The translations under genes and the position numbers were made by a program. A stretch of 64,000 bases of DNA from Noviherbaspirillum sp. Root189. Lineage in GTDB: Bacteria > Pseudomonadota > Gammaproteobacteria > Burkholderiales > Burkholderiaceae_D. The stretch is from the NCBI RefSeq assembly GCF_001428545.1, contig NZ_LMHZ01000012.1:62546-126545 (forward strand), in the 5' to 3' direction. The notes beneath the pieces are model-generated. The model was given only the letters and a program-made list of their open reading frames with translations, did not search any database and had not been told where the DNA came from. This document shows, piece after piece, positions 44,279 through 56,608 of this stretch. Each line of letters opens with the position of its first letter. The stretch's first letter is position 1.

Positions 44279-45574
44279 CTACTTCTTCTCGTTCTTCTTC
44301 GCTTCCCGGTCGAGTGTCTTCAGGTACGCAAGTTTTTCCCCTATCTTTCCTTCCAGCCCGCGTGGCGTAGGCTGATACCAGTTCGGCTCCCGCATGCCTT
44401 CCGGTAGATAGGTTTCTCCGGCCGCATAGGCATCCGGTTCATCATGTGCATAGCGATAGAGCTTGCCGTAGCCGAGTTCCTTCATCAGCTTGGTCGGCGC
44501 ATTGCGCAGATGTTCCGGCACCGGTCGTGATTTGTCCTTGGCAATGAAGGCACGTGCGGCGTTATACGCGTTGTAGACAGCATTTGATTTTGCCGCACAG
44601 GCGAGATACACCACGGCTTCGGCCAGCGCGAGTTCGCCTTCCGGCGATCCAAGTCGCTCATAGGTTTCTGCCGCATCGAGTGAAAGCCGCAAGGCGCGCG
44701 GATCGGCCAGGCCGACGTCTTCCGCCGCCATGCGAATGATGCGACGTGCGAGGTAGCGCGGATCGGCACCGCCATCAATCATGCGCACGAACCAGTAAAG
44801 CGATGCATCCGGATTCGAGCCGCGCACCGATTTATGCAGTGCAGATATCTGGTCGTAGAAGGCATCACCGCCCTTGTCGAAGCGGCGCAGATTTTCCGCC
44901 AGTGCGGTGGACAGCAAGGCTTCATCCACCTCCTGCTGGTCGCTTGCAGCGGCGGCCCTTGCGACGATTTCAAGGTTGTTCAGCAGTTTGCGTCCGTCTC
45001 CGTCAGCGCTGGCGACGAGGGTAGCCTTGGCATCCGGCGTAAAATCCAGGCCGTCGAGTTCCTGGATGCAGGCGCGATCCACCAGCGCATCAAGATCCTC
45101 GTCCGACAAGGACTTCAACACATAGACCGCGGCACGCGACAACAACGCGCCATTCACTTCAAATGAGGGATTTTCCGTCGTTGCGCCGATGAAGGTGAAC
45201 AGTCCGCTTTCAACATGTGGCAGGAAAGCATCCTGCTGGCTTTTGTTGAATCGATGTACCTCGTCCACGAACAGAATGGTGCGCCGCCCGGAATTGGCCT
45301 TGACCACCTGGGCGCGCTCGACAGCCTCGCGGATATCCTTGACGCCCGACAGCACCGCGGACAGCGCGATGAATTCCGCATTGAAGCTGTCAGCCATGAG
45401 CCGGGCCAGCGTCGTCTTGCCGACACCCGGCGGCCCCCAGAGGATCATGGAATGCGGCTCGCCGGATTCAAACGCAACGCGCAAGGGTTTGCCCGGTCCC
45501 AGCAGATGATGCTGGCCGATCACGTCGTCGAGCGTTTGCGGGCGTAGCCTTTCGGCGAGTGGGATGGAGTTCAT
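44279..45574 (-). CDS. rarA: Replication-associated recombination protein A (RarA/MgsA)
   Basis: The 431-residue AAA+ ATPase acts at stalled replication forks. Motifs: [22 protein letters not shown] at the start, Walker [14 protein letters not shown], Walker [24 protein letters not shown], sensor 1 [13 protein letters not shown], and the C-terminal tetramerisation part with [20 protein letters not shown]. It is third in the ftsK-lolA-rarA run on the minus strand, a conserved order in beta- and gamma-proteobacteria. Its 3' end is rich in Glu/Lys/Asn codons. Confidence 0.96.
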   Translation of the reverse strand: MNSIPLAERLRPQTLDDVIGQHHLLGPGKPLRVAFESGEPHSMILWGPPGVGKTTLARLMADSFNAEFIALSAVLSGVKDIREAVERAQVVKANSGRRTILFVDEVHRFNKSQQDAFLPHVESGLFTFIGATTENPSFEVNGALLSRAAVYVLKSLSDEDLDALVDRACIQELDGLDFTPDAKATLVASADGDGRKLLNNLEIVARAAAASDQQEVDEALLSTALAENLRRFDKGGDAFYDQISALHKSVRGSNPDASLYWFVRMIDGGADPRYLARRIIRMAAEDVGLADPRALRLSLDAAETYERLGSPEGELALAEAVVYLACAAKSNAVYNAYNAARAFIAKDKSRPVPEHLRNAPTKLMKELGYGKLYRYAHDEPDAYAAGETYLPEGMREPNWYQPTPRGLEGKIGEKLAYLKTLDREAKKNEKK

Positions 45575-45658
45575 GGCGTCGGACGGGTCAGCCCCGCCTT
45601 TCTTGTTTTAATCTGCACGAAAACAGCGCCGTATCCGGGCGCCGCCATTGTTTATTAA

Positions 45659-46318
45659 TTATTGCTGAAAGACGTCGGCGCCTTTGGGTACCGCAAACCG
45701 AAACTGGTCGGCAGCCATTGCCGGGTTCTTTTCAAACTTCTTGAACGACAGCAGCGACACCTGGCCAAAGGAATCACGCAATTCCATCGCCAAAGGTACA
45801 CCATCCTTGAGGCCGATGCCGATACGGTCGAAGGTCGTGTCCTTGCTCTTGGGCGTCGCTTCCAACCACTCCAGCCCGTCCTTGGTGCCGGCATCCTTCA
45901 GGGTGAAATTCTTTTCGAGGTCATTGCTGCCGAACAGGATGGCCGCCGGTGACGAACCGAGGGCATTGCCGAGCTGCCTGACGGTCACCTGGTTCAGATC
46001 TTTGTCATAGATGTAGAGCTTTTCGCCATCCGCCTGCAGCAACTGTTCATACGGCTTCTGGTAAGTCCAGATGAACTTGCCCGGACGGGCGAACATGAAG
46101 GTGCCCGTCGACTCATTGGAGACCTTGGCACTGCCGTCCATCATCTTGACCTGGCGCTGCGTAAATTCGCCCTTTGCCGACTTGGTCGACTTGACGAAAG
46201 ATTTGAACTGGTCGAGCGCCGATGCGCTTGCGACGACGGGCAATACCATCGCGAGCACAGCAAGCGCGCGCATGGCGGGAAGCAGACGGGGAAAGCGAAC
46301 CGATCTTTTTTGTGTCAA
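45659..46318 (-). CDS. lolA: Outer-membrane lipoprotein carrier LolA
   Basis: The 219-residue periplasmic chaperone carries lipoproteins from the LolCDE complex to the outer-membrane receptor LolB. A signal peptide ([19 protein letters not shown]) precedes the LolA half-barrel, with [44 protein letters not shown] and the C-terminal [11 protein letters not shown]. The gene starts 9 bp after ftsK stops. An upstream Met-start extension of about 20 residues ([15 protein letters not shown]) forms the positively charged n-region. Confidence 0.95.
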   Translation of the reverse strand: MTQKRSVRFPRLLPAMRALAVLAMVLPVVASASALDQFKSFVKSTKSAKGEFTQRQVKMMDGSAKVSNESTGTFMFARPGKFIWTYQKPYEQLLQADGEKLYIYDKDLNQVTVRQLGNALGSSPAAILFGSNDLEKNFTLKDAGTKDGLEWLEATPKSKDTTFDRIGIGLKDGVPLAMELRDSFGQVSLLSFKKFEKNPAMAADQFRFAVPKGADVFQQ

Positions 46319-46327
46319 AGCGTTTTC

Positions 46328-48667
46328 CTATTCCTGGGTAGTGCCGGCCGGAACAAGGATTTCGCGGTTGCCATTCGATTGCATCGAGGAAACCAAACCG
46401 CTCTGCTCCATTTGTTCCAGCAACCGGGCTGCGCGATTGTAGCCGATCCGTAAATGTCGCTGCACGAGGGAGATGGATGCGCGGCGGTTCTTCAGTACGA
46501 CGGCGACGGCCTGATCGTACAAGTTGTCAGACTCGCCGCCGCCTGCAGCGGCTTCTCCGCCGAAAGCAGCATCGCCCCCCTCTTCGGCTACGCCTCCTTC
46601 TAAGATTCCTTCTATGTAATTCGGTTCCCCCTGGGCCTTGAGGTGCTCGACCACGCGGTGCACTTCATCGTCCGATACGAAGGCGCCATGCACGCGCACC
46701 GGCAAGCCGGTACCGGGCGGCATGTAAAGCATGTCACCCATGCCGAGCAACGTTTCGGCGCCCATCTGGTCAAGGATGGTACGCGAGTCGATCTTGCTGC
46801 TGACCTGGAAGGCGATGCGCGTCGGGATGTTGGCCTTGATCAGGCCGGTGATCACGTCGACCGATGGGCGCTGCGTGGCAAGAATCAGGTGAATGCCGGC
46901 TGCCCGCGCCTTCTGCGCGATACGGGCAATCAGCTCTTCCACCTTTTTGCCGACTACCATCATCAGGTCAGCCAATTCGTCGATGATGATGACGATCGTC
47001 GGCAGTTTTTCGAGCGGCTCAGGCGCATCCGGGGTCAGGCTGAAGGGGTTGGGAATCTTTTCTTCCTTCTTGTCCGCCTCGGCGATCTTGGTGTTATAGC
47101 CGGCAAGGTTACGCACGCCCAGCTTGGACATCAGCTTGTAGCGGCGCTCCATTTCGGCGACCGCCCAGTTCAGCGCGTGACCCGCCTGGCGCATGTCGGT
47201 GACAACCGGCGCCAGCAAGTGCGGGATACCTTCATAGACCGACATTTCCAGCATCTTCGGGTCGATCAGGATCATCCGCACATTGTTGGGATCGGATTTG
47301 TACAGCAGCGACAGGATGGTGGCATTGATACCCACTGACTTACCGGAACCGGTCGTACCGGCGACCAGCAAGTGGGGCATCTTGGCCAGGTCGGCCACCA
47401 CCGGATTGCCGGCGATATCCTTGCCGAGCGCCACGGTCAGGCTTGACGCACTGTCGTTGTAGATCTTGGAACCGAGGATTTCGGTCAGGCGCACGATCTG
47501 GCGTTTCGGATTCGGCAGTTCGAGCCCCATGTAGTTCTTGCCGGGGATGGTCTCGACCACACGGATCGAGGTCAGCGACAGCGAACGCGCAAGGTCACGC
47601 CCCAGGTTGACGATCTGGCTGCCCTTGACACCGGTCGCCGGCTCGATTTCGTAACGGGTGATCACCGGACCGGGATAGGCGGCGACCACCTTGGCTTCCA
47701 CGCCAAAGTCGGACAGCTTTTTCTCGATCAGGCGGCTGGTGAATTCCAGGGTTTCGATGCTGACGGTTTCCTGCGCCGGCGGCGGCTCATCCAGCAGCGA
47801 CAGGGGCGGCAGGTTGGTGTCGGGAAGATCGGCAAACAGGGAAACCTGTTTTTCCTTTTCCACGCGCTCGGATTTCGGTACCGCGACCACCTGTGGCTCG
47901 ATGCGGATCGGCGGCGCCTCGACAATCTTGGCACGCTCCTGCACCACCACTTCCTCGCGCTTGACCGCGGCAACCTGACCGACCTTACGGTCTTCGCGCG
48001 CGGCATACAGGTTTTGGACGCGCTCGACCAGGGTTTCAATGACGCCGCCAATACGCTCGGCCACAGCGAGCCATGAAACATGGAAGAACAGGCTGAAGCC
48101 GACGCCGAACAGCAGCAGCAAAAATAAGGTCGCGCCGGTAAAGCCGAATGCGTGCTGCGCTGCGCTGCCGATCAATTCTCCGAGTACGCCGCCCGGCGCG
48201 CGTGGCAGTTGGGCCTTCAACGAATACATGCGCAGATATTCGATGGCGACACTGCCGAGCAGCATCAGTACGAAACCGATGGCGCGTACCCATACTTCGG
48301 TATGGTGTTCGGGCTCGGGTTCTGTCTGGAGCAGAAACCGCTGGGAAAGCCGGCGATAGCCTTTCATGACGGAGCGCAGCAGGAAGACACAGCACCACCA
48401 GGCCGAAAAACCGAAGATGAACAACATCAAGTCGGCCAGCCAGGCACCGATGCGCCCGCCCCAGTTGTGCAGATGCGGCACCACATTAGCTTGCGACCAG
48501 CCGGGATCGGTCTTGGAATAGGTCAGAAAAATAAGAAACAGATAAACGGTAACCACCGTCAGCACGAACCAGCGTGCTTCCGACAGCAGGCGTACCAGCC
48601 GGTTAGGCAGCGGATTGGCTTCCGGCGGGCTGGTATTACGGGTATAGGCTTGGGTTGTTCTACTCAT
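46328..48667 (-). CDS. ftsK: DNA translocase FtsK
   Basis: The 779-residue protein couples division to chromosome segregation. It has four to five N-terminal membrane helices (about 25-215), a linker, and an AAA+ motor with Walker [14 protein letters not shown] and Walker [13 protein letters not shown]. The C-terminal winged-helix gamma domain (about 705-775, [32 protein letters not shown]) reads the KOPS sequences and activates XerCD. The linker is shorter than in E. coli FtsK (1329 residues), as usual outside enterics. It is first in ftsK-lolA-rarA and diverges from trxB. Confidence 0.97.
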   Translation of the reverse strand: MSRTTQAYTRNTSPPEANPLPNRLVRLLSEARWFVLTVVTVYLFLIFLTYSKTDPGWSQANVVPHLHNWGGRIGAWLADLMLFIFGFSAWWCCVFLLRSVMKGYRRLSQRFLLQTEPEPEHHTEVWVRAIGFVLMLLGSVAIEYLRMYSLKAQLPRAPGGVLGELIGSAAQHAFGFTGATLFLLLLFGVGFSLFFHVSWLAVAERIGGVIETLVERVQNLYAAREDRKVGQVAAVKREEVVVQERAKIVEAPPIRIEPQVVAVPKSERVEKEKQVSLFADLPDTNLPPLSLLDEPPPAQETVSIETLEFTSRLIEKKLSDFGVEAKVVAAYPGPVITRYEIEPATGVKGSQIVNLGRDLARSLSLTSIRVVETIPGKNYMGLELPNPKRQIVRLTEILGSKIYNDSASSLTVALGKDIAGNPVVADLAKMPHLLVAGTTGSGKSVGINATILSLLYKSDPNNVRMILIDPKMLEMSVYEGIPHLLAPVVTDMRQAGHALNWAVAEMERRYKLMSKLGVRNLAGYNTKIAEADKKEEKIPNPFSLTPDAPEPLEKLPTIVIIIDELADLMMVVGKKVEELIARIAQKARAAGIHLILATQRPSVDVITGLIKANIPTRIAFQVSSKIDSRTILDQMGAETLLGMGDMLYMPPGTGLPVRVHGAFVSDDEVHRVVEHLKAQGEPNYIEGILEGGVAEEGGDAAFGGEAAAGGGESDNLYDQAVAVVLKNRRASISLVQRHLRIGYNRAARLLEQMEQSGLVSSMQSNGNREILVPAGTTQE

Positions 48668-48800
48668 AACTTATGTGAAATTCGGGAAGCGCCGCTTCCG
48701 GGCGTGTGATCAGCGGATTTTGGTCGACGCTCCGCCTCGCAGGGCATGTTCGACTATAATCTTAACCAGTTTTTCGGGTGCAATACTGACAGGCCGTTGA

Positions 48801-49850
<1,050 letters not shown>

Positions 49851-49994
49851 TAGCGGCCCCAACCCAGGGCGTAATAGGTCAGCATTGGTATAAGACCTCG
49901 CGTGTACGGAACCTGCAATGCGGATTCCGTACAAAGTAGTATCCCGGGACGCCATCGCAGGCCCTCTGCATCCCGGCCAAAGGAATAGCCCATC

Positions 49995-50633
49995 ATGTCT
50001 GGCCCCATCAAGGATTTTGCCGCGCTCAAGTCCCTGCGAGCGGAGATCAAGGCAAAGGAAGAAGCCCGCAAGGCAGCGGAAGAAGAACGGCTGCGCCGCG
50101 AGAAAGAAAGCCGGCGCGATGCCGAACTGTTCCGCAGTGCGATTGGCGAGGTTGCGCCCTTGCGTTCCGCACCAAAGGTGCAACCCGTCACGCCGCGCCC
50201 TGCCCCGATCGCCCGTCAGCATCTGGCCGATGAACAGGCCGCGCTGCAGGAATCACTCTCCGACGAGTTCAATGTCGACACGCTGCTCGACACCGATGAA
50301 GCGCTCAGCTATGCGCGGGCCAATATCGGACCGGACACCTTGCGCAAGTTGCGTCGCGGCCACTGGGTTATTCAGGCACAGCTCGACTTGCATGGATTGC
50401 GTCGCGAGGAAGCCCGTGAGGCGCTGGCGGAGTTCTTGCGCAACGCCGTCAAGCGGGGCATACGCTGTGTCCGCATCATCCATGGGAAAGGCCTGGGTTC
50501 GGTCAACAAGGAACCGGTGTTGAAGAGCAAGGTACGCAGCTGGCTCGTGCAGAAGGAAGAAGTGATCGCCTTTTGCCAGGCGCGGGCAGCGGATGGCGGC
50601 GCAGGCGCACTGGTAGTGTTGCTGAAAGCTTGA
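49995..50633 (+). CDS. Smr-domain protein (SmrA/SmrB-like)
   Basis: The 212-residue protein has a charged coiled-coil N-terminus (LKSLRAEIKAKEEARKAAEEERLRREKE) and a C-terminal Smr domain (about 125-210). LDLHGLRREEA and IIHGKGLGS are its two motifs (DLHG and HGKG). Smr domains act as nicking or RNA-cleaving endonucleases; E. coli SmrB cleaves mRNA between collided ribosomes. That function is possible here but not shown. It is downstream of trxB by 144 bp and may form its own unit. Confidence 0.92.
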   Translation: MSGPIKDFAALKSLRAEIKAKEEARKAAEEERLRREKESRRDAELFRSAIGEVAPLRSAPKVQPVTPRPAPIARQHLADEQAALQESLSDEFNVDTLLDTDEALSYARANIGPDTLRKLRRGHWVIQAQLDLHGLRREEAREALAEFLRNAVKRGIRCVRIIHGKGLGSVNKEPVLKSKVRSWLVQKEEVIAFCQARAADGGAGALVVLLKA

Positions 50634-50838
50634 TTGTGCGCGTGTATAGCGCGGACAATGCATGCAAGCTGCTCTCCGCCTGGTCATTACACGATCACAT
50701 AATTACACAGTCTCCCCATACCGGGACGCACTCAGGTTGTTCTCCATCCGGACGCAACACAGGGCGGCATTAGCAGGCAATTGCGCATTTTTCTACTTCC
50801 CCAGTATCATGCGCTGATTCCCACTCCATCCTGAGCGC

Positions 50839-51441
50839 ATGTCCCTGATCAAAATCCTCGAAATCCTCGCCATCCTGGTCGGTGCATTTTCCGGCTTCAT
50901 CGAGGCAAGGCAAAAGAAGATGGACGTAGTCGGGATCTTTACGGTAGCGTTTATTACCGCGTTCGGCGGTGGAACCTTGCGCGACATCCTGCTCGATAAG
51001 CGCCCGCTGTTCTGGGTCACCCATCAGGAATACGCAATCCTTATCTTCATACTGGCATTGGTGGCGGCACAGGCCATCAAGACGCTACGCAGACTGATTT
51101 CAGAACGCATGATCGTGATCGCGGATGCGCTTGGTCTCGGGCTGTTTTCCATCGTGGGGGTGTCGCAAGCATTGGAAGCCGGCATGCCGATCTTCATCGC
51201 GTCGATGATGGGCGTCATCACCGGCATTTTTGGCGGCATACTGCGCGATATCGTCTGCAATGAAATCCCGATGGTGTTGCGAGATGGCCGGCCTTATGCC
51301 ATCTGCTCGTTTGGGGGATGCTGGATGTACCTGCTCATGCAAAAAACCGGCATTCCGCCAGATTTTTCACTGTGGACCAGTGCGCTTGCCATTGCGATCG
51401 CGCGACTGGTCACCTGGCATCGGGGCGTGCGGCTGGAATAA
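50839..51441 (+). CDS. TRIC/UPF0126-family membrane protein (YicG-like)
   Basis: The 200-residue protein has seven predicted membrane helices in two repeats, each with the glycine-rich motif GGGTLRDILLDKRPLFW or GGILRDIVCNEIPMVLR. This is the UPF0126 family, whose relatives are trimeric intracellular cation (TRIC) channels. A role in potassium or other cation flux across the inner membrane is likely but not proven for this group. It is convergent with glnB, with 22 bp between the stops. Confidence 0.92.
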   Translation: MSLIKILEILAILVGAFSGFIEARQKKMDVVGIFTVAFITAFGGGTLRDILLDKRPLFWVTHQEYAILIFILALVAAQAIKTLRRLISERMIVIADALGLGLFSIVGVSQALEAGMPIFIASMMGVITGIFGGILRDIVCNEIPMVLRDGRPYAICSFGGCWMYLLMQKTGIPPDFSLWTSALAIAIARLVTWHRGVRLE

Positions 51442-51463
51442 ACCCGGCTTCGCGCCCAAATGA

Positions 51464-51814
<351 letters not shown>

Positions 51815-51863
51815 TTAGTAAATCGTCTACAAAATCTCAAGGCCGGCAAGTTCTATCCAACGA

Positions 51864-53930
51864 TTATATTTCGACACGTGATGCATCGGGAATATTCTTC
51901 AGGTCCTCAAGCCAGACAACAGCCTCGGAATCACTCGGCGCACGCCAGTCACCGCGAGGAGAAAGCGAGCCGCCTGAACCCACTTTAGGCGAATTCGGTA
52001 CGCAGGACCGCTTGAACTGGCTGGTCTTGAAAAACCTGTACAAGAAAATGCCCAAGTTGCGTTTAATCGCTGCCAGGTCATATTCGTTGCGTGCAACGTG
52101 GCCCCCTTCGGGCCAGCGACCGGCTTCCCGGTCGTTCCAGGCGGAGTAGGCAAGGAATGCCACCTTGGACGGCGCAAAACCGAAACGCAGCGTGTAATAC
52201 AAATTGAAATCCTGTAGTTCGTAGGGCCCGATGACGCCTTCTGTCTTTTGCCCGGGTTGCTTATTGGACTTGCCAGGCACCAGTTCCGGACTGATATCGG
52301 TATCGAGGATATTGATCAGCACGTCTGACCCGGAATCACCGATCTGCCCGGTCTCGGCGACCCAGCGCACCAGATGTGTGATGAGTGTCTTGGGTACGCT
52401 GGCGTTCACGTTGTAGTGCGACATATGGTCGCCGACGCCATAAGTGCACCATCCCAGCGCAAGCTCACTCAGGTCGCCGGTACCAATGACGATGCCGTTC
52501 CGGAAATTGGCGATCCGGAACAGGTGGCTGGTACGCTCGCCCGCCTGCACGTTCTCGAAGGTGATGTCGTAGTCTTCCTTGCCTTCCGAATACGGGTGTC
52601 CGATGTCCTTGAGCATCTGAAGGCAACTTGGCCGGATATCGACCTCGCTTGCGGAACAGCCGACCACCTCCATCAACTGCCTTGCCTGCAGCAAGGTTCT
52701 GTCGCTGGTGGCGAAGCCGGGCATGGTAATGCCGATGATGTTGGTACGCGGCAGGCCCAGCCTGTCCATGGCTTTGGCACAGACCAGCAGTGCATGCGTC
52801 GAGTCAAGGCCGCCCGATACGCCGATGACAACCCTGGAGATCCCGGAAGCCGACAGGCGCTGCACCAGCGCCTGGACCTGGATGTTATAGACTTCTTCGC
52901 AGCGCTCATCGCGCCGCCTTGCATCGGAAGGCACATAAGGGAAGCGCTCGACGCTCCGGTTCAGGCGCATTGGCTTGTCGAGTGGCAGGTCGAGCTGGAA
53001 AGACACGACCCTGAATTTCGCCACTTCCAGCTGGTGCCGTTGGACCGAATGCCCGAAGGTGCCGGTACGCATGCGTTCGCGCGACAAGCGCTCGAGATCG
53101 ACGTCGGCGTAGATTAAATGTGAGTCATCCGAAAAGCGCTCCGATTCGGCGAGCTTCTCGCCGTTTTCATAGATCAGCGCTTGTCCATCCCAAGCCATGT
53201 CAGTCGACGATTCGCCCTTTCCTGCCGATGAGTACAGATAGGCAGAAAGGCAGCGGGCCGACTGTTGCGACACCAATTGATGCCGGTAGCCGGACTTTCC
53301 GACCACGATATTGGATGCCGACAGGTTGACCAGCACCGTCGCACCCGCAAGCGCGGCGAAAGACGATGGCGGAATCGGCACCCACACATCCTCACAGATC
53401 TCGACATGGAACCGGAACAGCGGAAGGTTTTCTATCTCGAACAGCAGCGCCGCGCCGAAGGGAACGGTCTGTCCACACAGCGTGATCACCTCGGTCGTTG
53501 CACTGTCCGCGGCATTGAACTGGCGCGCCTCATAAAACTCACCGTAGTTAGGCAGGTAGCTTTTGGGAACGATGCCATGGATGCGTCCGCCGGACACGAC
53601 GGCCGCGCAATTGAACAGCCGGTGTTCGACCCGCAACGGGAGACCGACGATCATGGCGATCGGCAATGTTCGGGAAGCCTCCACGATTGTCGCCAGCGCA
53701 TCGATGCAGGCATCAAGCAAGGCGCGTTGATGAAACAGGTCGTCGCAAGTATAGGCGGACAGGCCCAGTTCCGGAAAAGCGATGAGCGCTGCGCCCTCGC
53801 CCGCCGCCCTGGTGGCAAGGACGATTGTCTCGGCGGCATTCGATACAGGATCCGCAACGCGGCAGCGTGGAACGCCTACTGCGACGCGTGCAAAGTCATG
53901 GGAATAAATGCTGAAAAATTCTTTAGCCAT
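51864..53930 (-). CDS. nadE: Glutamine-dependent NAD(+) synthetase
   Basis: The 688-residue enzyme amidates nicotinic acid adenine dinucleotide to NAD with glutamine. The N-terminal nitrilase-type glutaminase domain (about 1-300) shows its Glu-Lys-Cys triad in [19 protein letters not shown] and EICEDVWVP. The C-terminal synthetase domain has the ATP loop GVSGGLDST. This long two-domain type resembles the mycobacterial NadE (679 residues) rather than the ammonia-only E. coli enzyme. It is followed by glnB, so nitrogen signalling and amide-dependent NAD synthesis are neighbours. Confidence 0.97.
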   Translation of the reverse strand: MAKEFFSIYSHDFARVAVGVPRCRVADPVSNAAETIVLATRAAGEGAALIAFPELGLSAYTCDDLFHQRALLDACIDALATIVEASRTLPIAMIVGLPLRVEHRLFNCAAVVSGGRIHGIVPKSYLPNYGEFYEARQFNAADSATTEVITLCGQTVPFGAALLFEIENLPLFRFHVEICEDVWVPIPPSSFAALAGATVLVNLSASNIVVGKSGYRHQLVSQQSARCLSAYLYSSAGKGESSTDMAWDGQALIYENGEKLAESERFSDDSHLIYADVDLERLSRERMRTGTFGHSVQRHQLEVAKFRVVSFQLDLPLDKPMRLNRSVERFPYVPSDARRRDERCEEVYNIQVQALVQRLSASGISRVVIGVSGGLDSTHALLVCAKAMDRLGLPRTNIIGITMPGFATSDRTLLQARQLMEVVGCSASEVDIRPSCLQMLKDIGHPYSEGKEDYDITFENVQAGERTSHLFRIANFRNGIVIGTGDLSELALGWCTYGVGDHMSHYNVNASVPKTLITHLVRWVAETGQIGDSGSDVLINILDTDISPELVPGKSNKQPGQKTEGVIGPYELQDFNLYYTLRFGFAPSKVAFLAYSAWNDREAGRWPEGGHVARNEYDLAAIKRNLGIFLYRFFKTSQFKRSCVPNSPKVGSGGSLSPRGDWRAPSDSEAVVWLEDLKNIPDASRVEI

Positions 53931-54137
53931 CTTTTTTCTTTACATTTGGGAAGCGACACGACATCAAACATGTCTACAGTTTTTGCGTAGAATGAACAAC
54001 ATAACCGGAAGTCGTATAACGGGTCAGGCCACGAGGGACAAGTCCGAATAAATAATATATTAACGATGCTTGCGCCTTGCGGAGCACTGTAGCCCAAAGC
54101 GGTCTCTGCCAAAGTGCTGCCGTACATCATTCATGCC

Positions 54138-55352
54138 ATGGGAACCTGGCAGCGCCGCTTTTACTTCCACAGAGGCAACGATTTCGACCCTCGGACAGTC
54201 AAGTTATCAATAGTGAATTATCGCACGCGAATCATTTCTTCTCTTTCGGACCTTGGCCAGCAGGCATGGGATTCTCTTGTCTTACAGCAAACGGAGCGCA
54301 ATCCGTTTCTGTCGTACGCATTTCTGCATGCACTGCATGAATCCGGCTCGGCATCACCCAGATCCGGCTGGCAGGTACAGTACCTGACGCTATGGAAAGC
54401 CGAAGTTTTGGAAGCCGCACTGCCCCTCTATGTCAAATCGCACTCCTACGGCGAGTACGTTTTCGACTGGGCCTGGGCTGATGCCTACCGGCGAAATGGC
54501 TTGGCGTATTACCCGAAATTATTGTCAGCGATTCCTTTCACACCGGTTTCCGGAAGCCGCCTGCTGGCAAGCGGTCCGGAAGCAAGAGCGGCGCTGATTG
54601 CGGCCTTGTGCGAACTTCAGGCGAATAACGATCTGTCCTCGACACACATCCTGTTTCCTCCGGAAGCGGAAGCCAAGGCATTACATGAAGCCGGTTTCAT
54701 GCTGCGCAGTGGTGTGCAATTCCACTGGTTGAACAACGGCTACCAGGATTTCGAACAATTCCTGTCCACGCTCGACCGCAAAAAGCGCAAGAACATCCGT
54801 GCCGAGCGCCGCAAGGTGGAAGAAGCCGGCGTTCGTTTTCGCCGCGTCGGCGGACACGACGCCACTGACGCCGACTGGCGCTTCTTCAAGCGCTGTTATG
54901 ACCATACTTATGCCGCGCACTATTCCACCCCGTATCTGAACCTCGATTTCTTTCGTCAGATCGGCACGTCGATGCCCGACAATATCCTGATCATCATTGC
55001 CGAGCGAGACGGCCGCCCCATCGCTTCCTCTCTTGTCATCCATGACGAACGCAACCTGTACGGCCGATATTGGGGGGCGATCGAAGAAGTGCCCTGCCTG
55101 CATTTCGAAACCGCCTATTACCAGCCGCTTGAATTCTGCATCGAGCGTGGCATTCAGTGTTTTGAAGGCGGTGCGCAAGGCGAGCACAAAATGGCGCGCG
55201 GCTTTCTGCCGCAAAAAACCTGGTCCGCACACTGGCTTGCCCATCCTTCGTTTGCCGATGCGATCGAACGCTTTCTCGAACAGGAAGTTGGGGGCATCGA
55301 TGCCTACATTGACGAATTGAACGAACATAGTCCCTTCAGGCAGGCAAAATAA
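54138..55352 (+). CDS. DUF482 (COG3146) GNAT-like protein, function unknown
   Basis: About 404 residues from the ATG at 54138. A GTG at 54114 or a GTG at 54213 (reading VNYRTRI as start) are alternatives, and the family normally begins close to the latter. Marker segments: NPFLSYAFLHALHESGS, EYVFDWAWADAYRRNGLAYYPKLLSAIPFTPV, KKRKNIRAERRKV and ECFEGGAQGEHKMARGF-like (here IQCFEGGAQGEHKMARGF). The C-terminal half has a FemAB/GNAT-type acyltransferase fold. The family has been called peptidogalycan biosynthesis-related, but no reaction is established. The gene stands between nadE and a Ser/Thr kinase gene. Confidence 0.85.
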   Translation: MGTWQRRFYFHRGNDFDPRTVKLSIVNYRTRIISSLSDLGQQAWDSLVLQQTERNPFLSYAFLHALHESGSASPRSGWQVQYLTLWKAEVLEAALPLYVKSHSYGEYVFDWAWADAYRRNGLAYYPKLLSAIPFTPVSGSRLLASGPEARAALIAALCELQANNDLSSTHILFPPEAEAKALHEAGFMLRSGVQFHWLNNGYQDFEQFLSTLDRKKRKNIRAERRKVEEAGVRFRRVGGHDATDADWRFFKRCYDHTYAAHYSTPYLNLDFFRQIGTSMPDNILIIIAERDGRPIASSLVIHDERNLYGRYWGAIEEVPCLHFETAYYQPLEFCIERGIQCFEGGAQGEHKMARGFLPQKTWSAHWLAHPSFADAIERFLEQEVGGIDAYIDELNEHSPFRQAK

Positions 55353-55462
55353 CCAACAGTCAACCAAAGCCACCATATATCTGAACGAAGGCTGGCAACC
55401 GTACACATTTACTGCGTGTATTGCTTGCCAAAAACATCACTTCACGGCATTCTCACGTCATC

Positions 55463-56521
55463 ATGACGATGCCGCCGCCAGCCGTTTTTTCTCATAGCCT
55501 GCCCGCCAACAGCAGGATCGGCCGCTTTTGCGTGACACGCGAACTGGGGCGCGGCACAGCCGGGTGTGTCTATCTGGCGCACGACCCCGTGATTGCCCGC
55601 GATGTGGCTATCAAAACCTTTAATCCGCGCCTCAATCTCGCCGAGAAGGTGCGCTTTGAACAGCAGTTCATCAACGAAGCACGTGCTGCGGGACGACTGT
55701 CCCACCCGCATATCGTCACGGTGTACGATGCGCTCAATGAAAACGGCACCACCTATCTGGCGATGGAATATTTGCAGGGACGCGAACTGAACCGCATCCT
55801 GGAAAACGGGCATCGTTATACACCCGATGAAGTCGCTTCGATCGCATGGAAAATCGCAGATGCCTTGCATCATGCGCATGGACGCGAAGTCATCCATCGC
55901 GATATCAAGCCGTCCAATATCTTCATGGTGAAGGATGATCATCCGAAGCTGATCGACTTCGGCATCGCACGCTCGCCGAACCGCCTCGCGGAGCGGCATG
56001 CGCCCGCGGACGAACCCTACACCATGGTCCGCGATAACAAGCTTCTCGGCACGCCCAATTACATGTCTCCCGAACAGGCCACGGGCAAAGCCATCGATAT
56101 GCGTACCGATATCTATTCGCTCGGTACGGTGATGTATGAAATGCTGACAGGACACACACCCTTCAACGCAGAGCGCGCAGACAAACTGATTCAGCAGATC
56201 GCCTATAAGGCAGCGGCGCCGCCCATCGAAGTCGACGCCCGGGTGCCGGCAAGCCTGTCGCATATCGTCATGAAGGCCATGGCAAAGCGTCCGGAGAAAC
56301 GCTATCAGACGGCGGAAGAACTTGCGCTGGATCTGAAGCGCTACCTGCTGAAGGAAAGACGTGCACGCAAGCACATGCGAATTTCCATTCCTGCCGTTTC
56401 GACAGCATCTGACAGCAATGAAACGACATCATCGGCTACCGTCGATGTGCGCACGGTGGCCGCGGGTGCAGGTGCCGTTGCGGTTGCGGTTGCCTGTGTC
56501 GCCTATGTGCTGCTGCGCTGA
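55463..56521 (+). CDS. Hanks-type Ser/Thr protein kinase with C-terminal membrane anchor
   Basis: From the ATG at 55463 the protein has 352 residues; a TTG at 55421 would add 14. The kinase domain (about 20-300) shows the Gly loop ELGRGTAGCVY, VAIK, the catalytic loop HRDIKPSN and DFG in LIDFGIAR, then GTPNYMSPEQ. All residues for catalysis are present. A basic linker and one hydrophobic helix at the very end (AVAVACVAYVLL) anchor it, so the kinase faces the cytosol and there is no extracellular sensor domain. It converges with an HDOD protein gene across a strong hairpin. Targets unknown. Confidence 0.93.
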   Translation: MTMPPPAVFSHSLPANSRIGRFCVTRELGRGTAGCVYLAHDPVIARDVAIKTFNPRLNLAEKVRFEQQFINEARAAGRLSHPHIVTVYDALNENGTTYLAMEYLQGRELNRILENGHRYTPDEVASIAWKIADALHHAHGREVIHRDIKPSNIFMVKDDHPKLIDFGIARSPNRLAERHAPADEPYTMVRDNKLLGTPNYMSPEQATGKAIDMRTDIYSLGTVMYEMLTGHTPFNAERADKLIQQIAYKAAAPPIEVDARVPASLSHIVMKAMAKRPEKRYQTAEELALDLKRYLLKERRARKHMRISIPAVSTASDSNETTSSATVDVRTVAAGAGAVAVAVACVAYVLLR

Positions 56522-56533
56522 TTCGTCATCAGT

Positions 56534-56571
56534 CGTACGCGACTCGACCAGGAGTCCTGGTGAGTCGTACG
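56534..56571. terminator. Long hairpin between convergent kinase and HDOD genes
   Basis: The centre ACCAGGA-G-TCCTGGT (56547-56561) is a perfect inverted repeat. It is extended by ACT/AGT and CGTACG arms (56534-56539 and 56566-56571) with small bulges. No T-run follows on either strand, so it may act as a Rho-assisted or RNA-stabilising hairpin rather than a classical terminator. Confidence 0.6.
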
Positions 56572-56608
56572 CATTTGCGATCGGTTATGTCCCGCAAACC
56601 AGTGACAA